A stretch of 6,983 nt of DNA from an uncultured Terrimonas sp. (GTDB taxonomy: Bacteria; Bacteroidota; Bacteroidia; Chitinophagales; Chitinophagaceae): assembly GCA_946886925.1 (NCBI GenBank), contig CAMPJQ010000141.1:1-6983 (forward strand), read 5' to 3'. The notes under the pieces were generated by a model that saw only the letters and a program-made list of their open reading frames with translations, was not told the origin of the DNA and did not search any database. Made by a program: the position numbers and the translations under genes. Below are positions 1 through 6,684 of this stretch, piece after piece; the first letter of the stretch is position 1, and each line of letters starts with the position of its first letter.

Positions 1-1
1 C

Positions 2-391
2 GTGAAACGGCTTACAGGCATATTGTTGCTCTCTTTACATATCCTGGCATTTACGGAATGTCACCAGTTGCTGCGTATTCCCTACTTAATGCAGCATTTC
101 CAGCAACATCGCGCGGCCGACCCCAACATGAACTTCAGTACATTTATTAAAATACATTATCTCGGTCCCGTTATAGTTACCGACGATTTTAAACAGGATC
201 AGCAATTGCCCTTCCGGAATGTAGATTGCCATATGCTGAATACCACGGTTTGTATATATGAACCTGTTACAGTTGAAATTGATCCTCCTGCTGAAATGCC
301 GTCTGTATTTTATTGCTATAATGAAACGAATAAACCCCAGTTCTCTTCTTTTGATATTTTTCAACCTCCACGCCAGGCCAGAGTAATATAG
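2..391 (+). CDS. Small exported Cys/His-containing protein of unknown function, upstream of the metal pump
   Basis: No named function is recognised. Reading from the GTG at 2-4 gives 129 residues ending in TAG. The N-terminus looks like a signal peptide: Lys2-Arg3, then a hydrophobic stretch (about residues 5-17) ending near Thr-Glu-Cys20. The residues before Cys20 (Phe-Thr-Glu) do not form a good lipobox, so ordinary secretion is more likely than lipidation. The mature part has Cys20, Cys76, Cys84 and Cys105 and His21, His32, His36, His52 and His77, including CH pairs at 20-21 and 76-77. It lies 34 nt upstream of the pump gene on the same strand, so cotranscription is likely. I recall similar short proteins upstream of CzcA/CusA genes in Bacteroidetes, but cannot check this. 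A periplasmic metal-related role is inference only. The true start may lie left of the window, although the signal-peptide shape suggests it is at or very near position 2. Confidence 0.7.
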   Translation: MKRLTGILLLSLHILAFTECHQLLRIPYLMQHFQQHRAADPNMNFSTFIKIHYLGPVIVTDDFKQDQQLPFRNVDCHMLNTTVCIYEPVTVEIDPPAEMPSVFYCYNETNKPQFSSFDIFQPPRQARVI

Positions 392-425
392 ACTGACTAT
401 TTATTTACAGGCCAAACCATTTTAC

Positions 426-3400
426 ATGTTGGATGCTATTATTCGCTTTTCCGTAAGGAACAAGCTGATCGTAGGTTTATTTACCCTGGCACTGATTGTG
501 TGGGGCACCATAGACCTTAAAAATTTACCGATTGACGCCCTGCCCGATATCACCAGTAACCAGGTACAGATCATTACCGTAACACCTTCGTTGGCTGCTC
601 CGGAAGTAGAAAGATTGATCACTTTTCCGCTGGAGCAGGCCAATGCCAATATTCCAGGGTTAAAAGAAATGCGTTCCATTTCAAGATTCGGTTTGTCGGT
701 GGTTACCGTTGTATTCGATGATGATACCGATATATACTGGGCCCGCCAGCAGGTAGGCGAACGGCTTAATCTTGTGCGCGAGCAAATTCCCGCCGGCGCG
801 GGCAACCCGGAACTGGCGCCGGCTACAACCGGCATTGGTGAAATATATCAATATGTTTTACGACCCAAAAAAGGGTATGAAGGAAAATACGACCTGGCTG
901 AGCTGCGATCCATGCAGGACTGGATAGTACGGCGGCAACTGTTGGGCACGCCGGGTGTGGCGGATGTGAGCAGCTTTGGAGGCTACCTGAAGCAATATGA
1001 AATAGCCGTGCAGCCCGATCATCTTAAAAGCATGAATGTTACTATAGCCGATGTATTTGAAGCGCTGGAAAAGAACAATCAGAATTCCGGCGGCGCTTAC
1101 ATCGAAAAAGGCCCGGCGGCATTGTTTATCCGAACGGAAGGGTTAGCCACCACAACGGCAGAACTGGAAAAAATATTTGTTAAGCACACCACATCGGGCA
1201 TTCCTGTTTATCTGAAAGACGTTGCTGAAGTTCGTATAGGCCATGCTATACGGTATGGCGCTATGACCTACCGAGACCAGGGTGAAGTAGCCGGAGCCGT
1301 GGTATTAATGCTAAAAAACGCCAATGCGTCCGAAGTGATTGAAAATGTAAAAGCAAGAATAGAACAAATCCGCAAAACCTTGCCGGAAGACATAGTGCTG
1401 GAAACTTTTTACGACAGAACCAAGATGGTAGACAATGCCATTGGAACCGTAAAAACAAATCTTCTTGAAGGGGCCCTCATCGTGATTTTTGTATTGGTAT
1501 TGTTCCTGGGCAATTTAAGGGCGGGTTTAATTGTGGCATCGGTTATTCCCTTGTCTATGCTGTTCGCTGTTATTTTGATGAATATGTTTGGCGTGTCGGG
1601 CAATTTGATGAGTTTGGGGGCATTGGATTTTGGTTTGATCGTAGACGGTGCGGTTATTATCGTGGAGGCGGTATTGCACAGGCTTTCGCACAGCAAATCC
1701 TTTACCGGTATCAATCGCATTACCCAAAACCGGTTGAATGAGGAAGTGGAATCATCGGCTGGCAAGATGATGAATTCGGCCGTATTCGGACAAATTATTA
1801 TCCTTATCGTGTATTTGCCCATTCTTACGCTTACGGGTATTGAAGGAAAAATGTTCAGACCCATGGCACAAACCGTTTCTTTTGCGCTGATCGGAGCCTT
1901 TTTACTTTCACTTACCTATGTGCCCATGATGTCTTCGCTGTGCCTAAGCAAAAAACTTTCACATAAAGATACATGGGCCGATAAGATGATGAGCGTATTG
2001 CAGGGATGGTACAAACCCCTGCTTAAAAAAGCGCTGGCTTTTCCTAAAGTGGTGGTGGCAATGGTCATTGTATTATTTGCTGTAGCGGTATTTATCATGA
2101 GCCGGCTGGGTGGCGAATTCATTCCCAAACTGGAGGAAGGCGATTTTGCAGTAGATGCCCGTTTGCTTACCGGTAGTTCATTAACGGAAACCATTAAGCA
2201 AACACAAAAGGCCGCAGCTATTTTGCAAAACCGTTTTCCGGAAGTAGAAAATATAGTAACCCGTATTGGCGCCAGTGAAATTCCTACAGACCCTATGCCT
2301 CTGGAAATGACGGATATTATGATCACCTTAAAACCTAAAAAAGAATGGACGTCCGCTCCATCTTTTGATGAACTGGCCAATAAAATGAGCAAGGCTCTGG
2401 AAGAAATACCAGGCATGACCAACGGTTTCCAGTATCCTGTGCAAATGCGGTTCAACGAACTGATATCGGGTGCCCGGCAGGATATAGTGTGTAAAATTTT
2501 TGGAGAAAACTTAGACAGCCTTTCCGCATTTGCCAATCAAATGGGCAGTATCGTTTCTACCGTAGAAGGAGCCAAAGATATTTATATAGAAACCGTAACA
2601 GGTTTGCCCCAGGTGGTTATTAAATACAACCGCGAATCTATGGCGCATTACCAACTCAATGTAGCAGATGTGAACCAGGTAATACGCACAGCTTTTGCCG
2701 GCGAAACAGCGGGTATTATATATGAAAATGAAAGGCGTTACGATCTTGTTGTGCGACTGGAGGATGAAGGAAGAAAAGACCTTTCCGATGTGCAGCAACT
2801 GCTGATATCCACTCCTGCAGGCTTACAGGTGCCTTTGTACCAGGTGGCATCGGTTGATATAAAAGAAGGACCCAACCAAATTCAGCGTGAAAATGCGCAG
2901 CGCCGCATTATTGTAGGCTTTAATGTAAGGGGAAGAGATGTTGAATCGGTGGTAGATGAGCTAAGCAAAAAAGCCGACAGCCGGTTAAAGCTGCCGGCTG
3001 GTTATTATATTAAATACGGCGGGCAGTTCGAAAACCTGGTGGAAGCCACACAGCGCTTATCCGTTGCCGTTCCGGTAGCATTGATGCTGATACTTGTGAT
3101 GTTGTATTTCGCATTCGGATCCTTGAAATATGGGCTGCTGATCTTTTCCGCCATTCCTTTATCGGCCATTGGCGGAATACTGGCCCTGTGGGCCAGGGAT
3201 ATGCCTTTCAGCATTTCAGCGGGCGTAGGTTTTATCGCCCTGTTTGGTGTAGCGGTATTAAATGGCATTGTGCTGATTGCGGAATTTAACCGGTTAAAGC
3301 AAACAGGATTACAGGACATTCAACAAATTATTATGCAAGGAACACAAATAAGGCTGCGCCCGGTATTGATGACGGCAAGTGTGGCCTCGCTGGGTTTTTT

Positions 3401-4784
3401 GCCTATGGCATTAAGCCAGGGCGCAGGTGCCGAGGTGCAGCGTCCGTTGGCTACCGTTGTAATTGGCGGATTAATAACTGCCACCATGCTTACACTGGTG
3501 GTGCTGCCGGTATTGTACCGCTGGTTTGAAAAAAGAGGAATGAAAAAAATGAAAATCAAACCTGTGGCAACTGTTATATTGTTTTTGCTGGTATTGGGTT
3601 CTGCTCAGGGACAACAAAGGTTAACACTGGATGAAATGCTGAAAATAGGCAGTGCGCAGAACCTTAATTTACAATCTTTAAGAAAAGAATCCGATTACTG
3701 GAAACAATTGCAATCCGGCGTTTTTGATCCCGGCAAAACACAGTTGGGTGGCGAATACGGGGGCATCAACGGCATAAAAAATGATACCCGCTTTTTTGTA
3801 AGCCAGGGCTTTAATCTGCCGGTAGTATACCGCCGTCAGCGGCAACTTTATAAAAATGAGCAAACAGCTCAGGAACAGTTGGCCACCTGGAAACAGGCAG
3901 AACTGCAACGGGAAATTAAAAGCGTGTTTTATAGATTGGCCGATGGATTGGAAAGAAAGAAATTATTGCAGCGGTTAGATTCGGTATACAGCCGCTTTCA
4001 GCAATCGGCAGACCTGCGTTTAAAAGCAGGAGAAAGCAATGTGCTGGAAAAAACCACCGCCGATGCACAGTTGCAGCAGTTGCAGTTACAACAGCAGCAA
4101 TTAGACGCCGATATACTGATATTGCAACAGCAATTGCAATGGCTGCTCAATACGGATGAACTTTTTCTTCCGGCATATGCCAGTTTAAAAATAGAAGACA
4201 TCGCTTTGGCTGATACAACTTCAGTGGCTGCCCATCCGCAGATACAGTATAATAAATTACAGGAACAAACAGCAGCGGCACAAACCAGTGTTGAAAAAAC
4301 AAAGTTGTCGCCCGACTTTTCTGTTGGCTACAGCAACCAGTCTATCATTGGTTATCACAGTGAAGATGGTGTTAGTCAAAAGTATTATAGTGGCAGCAAC
4401 CGCTTTCATATTGCCAATGTAACCGTTGGCATTCCATTGTTCAACAGCGCCGCAAAAGCAAGGATCCAGGCGGGCAGGGTACACGAAGAAGTAGCGAAGC
4501 TGCATACAAAAGCAACGGAGCAACACATAAAGCACAATCTTCAACAACTTATTGCAGCATACAGAAAAGAGCTGAACAACCTGGAATATTATGAAAATAC
4601 CGGGTTGCAGCAGGCCGAACTGATCATAAAAACAGCAAGATTAAGTTTTGAAAATGGAGAAATAAGCTACCTGGAATGGACCGCGCTCATGAACAATGCC
4701 GTGAATATCCAGTTAAATTATATGGATGCTGTGCACCAATACAACCAAACCCTTATTGAATTAGAATACTTAACCGGAAAATAA
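426..4784 (+). CDS. czcA: CzcA/CusA-family heavy-metal RND efflux transporter fused to a C-terminal TolC/CzcC-like outer-membrane factor
   Basis: This protein should export metal ions from periplasm or cytoplasm to the outside, driven by protons. Residues 1-1038 are a full RND pump: TM1 about 12-31, periplasmic porter/docking loops about 32-340 and 560-875, TM2-6 about 345-506, TM7 about 540-558 and TM8-12 about 878-1030. The family signature in TM4 is seen at 401-414 (Asp401, Asp407, Glu414; DFGLIVDGAVIIVE), the acidic residues that carry protons in CzcA. Of the three CusA Cu(I)-binding methionines, only one has a counterpart (Met628). The others align by eye to Ser584 and Glu678, the latter within FNELISG, as in divalent-cation pumps. 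Residues 1042-1062 resemble a signal peptide, and 1063-1452 form a TolC-like channel domain with two repeats (about 1067-1240 and 1270-1450) and a Gln-rich helix at 1215-1241. The ATG at 426 gives the standard CzcA N-terminus, and there is no clear Shine-Dalgarno site. The adaptor gene follows after 5 nt. Substrate choice is inference. Confidence 0.95.
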   Translation: MLDAIIRFSVRNKLIVGLFTLALIVWGTIDLKNLPIDALPDITSNQVQIITVTPSLAAPEVERLITFPLEQANANIPGLKEMRSISRFGLSVVTVVFDDDTDIYWARQQVGERLNLVREQIPAGAGNPELAPATTGIGEIYQYVLRPKKGYEGKYDLAELRSMQDWIVRRQLLGTPGVADVSSFGGYLKQYEIAVQPDHLKSMNVTIADVFEALEKNNQNSGGAYIEKGPAALFIRTEGLATTTAELEKIFVKHTTSGIPVYLKDVAEVRIGHAIRYGAMTYRDQGEVAGAVVLMLKNANASEVIENVKARIEQIRKTLPEDIVLETFYDRTKMVDNAIGTVKTNLLEGALIVIFVLVLFLGNLRAGLIVASVIPLSMLFAVILMNMFGVSGNLMSLGALDFGLIVDGAVIIVEAVLHRLSHSKSFTGINRITQNRLNEEVESSAGKMMNSAVFGQIIILIVYLPILTLTGIEGKMFRPMAQTVSFALIGAFLLSLTYVPMMSSLCLSKKLSHKDTWADKMMSVLQGWYKPLLKKALAFPKVVVAMVIVLFAVAVFIMSRLGGEFIPKLEEGDFAVDARLLTGSSLTETIKQTQKAAAILQNRFPEVENIVTRIGASEIPTDPMPLEMTDIMITLKPKKEWTSAPSFDELANKMSKALEEIPGMTNGFQYPVQMRFNELISGARQDIVCKIFGENLDSLSAFANQMGSIVSTVEGAKDIYIETVTGLPQVVIKYNRESMAHYQLNVADVNQVIRTAFAGETAGIIYENERRYDLVVRLEDEGRKDLSDVQQLLISTPAGLQVPLYQVASVDIKEGPNQIQRENAQRRIIVGFNVRGRDVESVVDELSKKADSRLKLPAGYYIKYGGQFENLVEATQRLSVAVPVALMLILVMLYFAFGSLKYGLLIFSAIPLSAIGGILALWARDMPFSISAGVGFIALFGVAVLNGIVLIAEFNRLKQTGLQDIQQIIMQGTQIRLRPVLMTASVASLGFLPMALSQGAGAEVQRPLATVVIGGLITATMLTLVVLPVLYRWFEKRGMKKMKIKPVATVILFLLVLGSAQGQQRLTLDEMLKIGSAQNLNLQSLRKESDYWKQLQSGVFDPGKTQLGGEYGGINGIKNDTRFFVSQGFNLPVVYRRQRQLYKNEQTAQEQLATWKQAELQREIKSVFYRLADGLERKKLLQRLDSVYSRFQQSADLRLKAGESNVLEKTTADAQLQQLQLQQQQLDADILILQQQLQWLLNTDELFLPAYASLKIEDIALADTTSVAAHPQIQYNKLQEQTAAAQTSVEKTKLSPDFSVGYSNQSIIGYHSEDGVSQKYYSGSNRFHIANVTVGIPLFNSAAKARIQAGRVHEEVAKLHTKATEQHIKHNLQQLIAAYRKELNNLEYYENTGLQQAELIIKTARLSFENGEISYLEWTALMNNAVNIQLNYMDAVHQYNQTLIELEYLTGK
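3534..3611 (+). other. Pump-channel fusion junction: GAGG motif, A7 run, internal ATG and signal-peptide-like segment
   Basis: Within the fusion gene, GAGG lies at 3535-3538, in-frame ATG codons at 3540 (Met1039) and 3549 (Met1042), and seven A residues at 3543-3549 between them. From Met1042 the protein reads as a classical signal peptide: Lys1043 and Lys1045, hydrophobic core about 1047-1058, then Ala1060-Gln-Gly1062 in the -3/-1 positions before Gln-Gln. The linker between TM12 and this segment is rich in Lys/Arg (1032-1045), as expected on the cytoplasmic side. The segment may act as a thirteenth membrane helix that puts the channel domain into the periplasm, as a cleavable signal, or as an internal translation start about 10 nt after GAGG. 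The sequence features are seen directly; which use applies is inference. Confidence 0.7.
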
Positions 4785-4789
4785 AATTT

Positions 4790-5920
4790 ATGCGTTATCT
4801 ATATATCATTGTATGGCTGGGGTTGATGACAGCCTGTGCTTCAAAAAAACAACCGGAGGAAAAACAAAGTGCTGTAGCTGAAAATGCAGTAACGCTTACA
4901 GCAGCGCAAATTAAAAATGCCGGTATTGAAACCGGTATGATCAGTAAGCAATCGCTGAACAGTGAACTCAAGGTGCATGGGCTGGTAGATGTACCTCCGC
5001 AAAATATCGTTTCCATCAGCTTTCCCTTAGGCGGCTATCTTAAAAACACAAAACTGCTGCCAGGCATGCATGTAAACAAGGGAGAAATAATTGCTACCAT
5101 GGAAGACCAGGCACTGATACAATTGCAACAGGATTACCTGGTAGCAAAAGCAAAACTGCAGTATACAGAAAAGGATTTTGAAAGGCAGAAAATGCTCAAC
5201 GAAAACAAGGTAAATGCTGATAAAATATACCAGCAGGCGCAGGCGGATCTTTCTTCCCAAAAAGTAATGGTAAAAGGATACAGTGAAAAACTGAAACTGG
5301 TTGGCATTGATCCTGAAAAGCTGAATGAAAATACGATTTCCAGAAGTGTGCCCCTGTATTCGCCCATCAATGGATTTGTTTCCAGGGTAAATGTAAACAT
5401 AGGCAAATATGTAAATGCGTCGGATGTACTGTTTGAACTCATCAATCCTTCAGACATACATGCTGCGCTTACTGTATTTGAGAAAGACCTTGGTAAAGTA
5501 AAACCCAAACAAAAGGTAATGGTAACCTTTGTAGACGATCCTTCTACCGAATATGAGTGCGAGGTATTGCTGGTAACAAAAAATGTAGATGACAACCGCA
5601 GTGCTTTGGTGCATTGTCATTTTGAAGAACAGCCCAAACAGTTGCTGCCCGGCATGTTTATCAATGCAAGGATCAAAGTAAGCAATGCACAGGTAACGGC
5701 CGTGCCTGAAGCGGCTGTAGTACGGTATGGCAATGACGAGTTTATACTGGAAGACATGGGAAATAACAGTTTTCATCTTCTGCTGGTACAAACCGGAATG
5801 AAAGAAGATGGCATGGTAGAAATTATAAATAAGGACAGTGATCTCACCGGAAAAACAGTGATCATTAAAAACGCGTATGCGGTATTGTCGCAAATTAAGA
5901 ATTCGGGAGAAGAGGAATGA
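4790..5920 (+). CDS. czcB: CzcB/CusB-like periplasmic adaptor subunit (membrane fusion protein), lipoprotein
   Basis: This is the adaptor that should join the inner-membrane pump to the outer-membrane channel and may hand metal to the pump. The 376-residue protein starts with a lipoprotein signal: hydrophobic residues 4-13, then Met-Thr-Ala-Cys16, an acceptable though not perfect lipobox, so the mature protein is probably lipid-anchored at Cys16. HlyD-family layout is visible: a first half of the barrel-sandwich (lipoyl-like) domain about 68-105 with a GGYL...PGMHVNKGE segment, an alpha-helical hairpin about 106-180, the second half about 185-220 (YSPINGFVSRVNVNIGKYV), a beta-barrel about 221-300 with LLPGMF at 285-290, and a membrane-proximal domain from about 300 to the end. 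No His-rich metal-binding tail is seen. The gene begins 5 nt after the pump-channel gene with only A/T-rich sequence before its ATG, so it belongs to the same operon and is probably translationally coupled. Confidence 0.93.
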   Translation: MRYLYIIVWLGLMTACASKKQPEEKQSAVAENAVTLTAAQIKNAGIETGMISKQSLNSELKVHGLVDVPPQNIVSISFPLGGYLKNTKLLPGMHVNKGEIIATMEDQALIQLQQDYLVAKAKLQYTEKDFERQKMLNENKVNADKIYQQAQADLSSQKVMVKGYSEKLKLVGIDPEKLNENTISRSVPLYSPINGFVSRVNVNIGKYVNASDVLFELINPSDIHAALTVFEKDLGKVKPKQKVMVTFVDDPSTEYECEVLLVTKNVDDNRSALVHCHFEEQPKQLLPGMFINARIKVSNAQVTAVPEAAVVRYGNDEFILEDMGNNSFHLLLVQTGMKEDGMVEIINKDSDLTGKTVIIKNAYAVLSQIKNSGEEE

Positions 5921-6024
5921 TCGTTGATTTGATATTTACCTGTTCCGGGGAGTTTGTAATTTCTGTTAAGGTTTGCAGGGCAGAAGGGCAGCGCAGCAAC
6001 TTAACAGATATGAGCCAAATAATG

Positions 6025-6032
6025 TATCTTTA
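6025..6032 (+). promoter_or_regulatory. Possible Bacteroidetes -7 promoter element for the Uma2 gene
   Basis: TATCTTTA matches the Bacteroidetes -7 consensus TAnnTTTG at all fixed positions but the last. It lies 15 nt before the ATG at 6048, which would give a leader of roughly 10 nt. No convincing -33 TTTG/TTG element is seen at the expected distance (around 5998-6004). The rest of the 5921-6047 spacer shows no clear terminator for the preceding operon, so read-through from the metal-efflux genes is also possible. Confidence 0.35.
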
Positions 6033-6047
6033 ACCTCATTCATTATT

Positions 6048-6581
6048 ATGAGTTCACCGGTAAAAATACTACCCCATTATACCCATGCCGATTATGTGCA
6101 ATGGGAAGGTCAATGGGAATTGATTGATGGTATACCTTATGCAATGAGTCCTTCGCCTGTTCCAAAGCATCAGCGGATCGCTAATAATCTCGGGGCGGAA
6201 TTCAGGCTACAGCTTAAACAATGTAATAAATGCAACGCCTATCAACCTGTAGATTACCACGTTAGCGATGACACCATTTTGCAGCCCGATATGCTGATCA
6301 TTTGCGGCGCAGTCACTAAAAAGTATTTAGACTTCCCTCCTGCCCTCGTGGCAGAAATCCTTTCGCCTGCCACGGCGTTAAAAGACCGTCATACCAAATA
6401 CAGCATTTATGAATCGCAGGGCATACCTTACTTTATTATCATAACCCCTGATACCGAAGATGTGGAAATTTATGAATTGCAAAATGGAACCTACCAGCTT
6501 TCCGGTAAAGGAAGAGATATAAAGCACGATTTTAATTTCGAAGATTGCAAGGCGGTAATTGATTTTAAAGAAATATGGTAG
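6048..6581 (+). CDS. Uma2-family protein (PD-(D/E)XK nuclease fold, DUF820)
   Basis: This is a 177-residue protein of the Uma2 family, which has a restriction-endonuclease-like fold; its cellular role is generally unknown. Family marks are visible in order: Tyr16 and a WELIDGIPYAMSPSP segment (23-37, Glu24), His41 in PKHQRIANNL, Pro80-Asp81 in LQPDMLII, Glu103 in ALVAEILSPAT (99-109), then Asp113, Lys117 and Tyr118 in LKDRHTKY. Asp81, Glu103 and Lys117 are the likely metal-binding and catalytic set, so the active site looks intact. Length is normal or slightly short for the family. The ATG at 6048 is preferred because it gives the usual N-terminus. A TTG at 5973 in the same frame would add 25 residues unlike the family and would start upstream of the possible -7 element. 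It follows the adaptor gene after 127 nt and has no obvious link to metal efflux. Confidence 0.9.
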   Translation: MSSPVKILPHYTHADYVQWEGQWELIDGIPYAMSPSPVPKHQRIANNLGAEFRLQLKQCNKCNAYQPVDYHVSDDTILQPDMLIICGAVTKKYLDFPPALVAEILSPATALKDRHTKYSIYESQGIPYFIIITPDTEDVEIYELQNGTYQLSGKGRDIKHDFNFEDCKAVIDFKEIW

Positions 6582-6582
6582 G

Positions 6583-6684
6583 ATTTAAGATTTGATATTT
6601 CATATTTGAAATGCAGAACAGGATGCCTTAATACTGAAAGCCATGCAGCATCAATCTCAAAATCATAAATCTTAAATTTCAAAT
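6583..6684. repeat. A/T-rich inverted repeats between convergent genes, possible bidirectional terminator
   Basis: The space between the convergent Uma2 and TolC-family genes contains an 11-bp perfect inverted pair, ATTTAAGATTT at 6583-6593 and AAATCTTAAAT at 6667-6677. A second 9-bp pair is ATTTGAAAT at 6604-6612 and ATTTCAAAT at 6676-6684. A local hairpin is also possible at 6597-6612 (ATTTCA, 4-nt loop, TGAAAT). The right arm runs to within the last codon position of the minus-strand gene's stop. The word style (TTTAAGATTT, ATTTGAAAT) is typical of degenerate repeats scattered between Bacteroidetes genes, from memory. A terminator role is inference; the stems are weak in G/C. Confidence 0.5.

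Noticed and set aside
1409..1864. 151-residue minus-strand open frame inside the pump gene
   Set aside because: Antisense shadow of a strongly conserved RND coding region; its composition (Thr/Ile/Lys/Pro-rich) shows no domain. The frames at 422-835, 1916-2536 and 5134-5595 are rejected for the same reason.
4060..4150. CAG/CAA-rich stretch as a tandem DNA repeat
   Set aside because: It encodes a Gln-rich coiled-coil helix of the channel domain with no fixed repeat unit; amino-acid composition explains it.
5973..6047. TTG-start extension of the Uma2 gene by 25 residues
   Set aside because: The added residues do not resemble Uma2 N-termini, the extension covers the possible -7 element, and the ATG at 6048 gives the standard family start.
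5921..6047. Terminator or small RNA in the spacer after the adaptor gene
   Set aside because: No stable G/C stem followed by a T run was found on the plus strand, and no RNA family was recognised.
6491..6682. 63-residue minus-strand open frame over the Uma2 end and spacer
   Set aside because: It overlaps a well-supported gene and the rest translates A/T-rich repeat sequence (Lys/Ile/Asn/Leu-rich), with no family resemblance.
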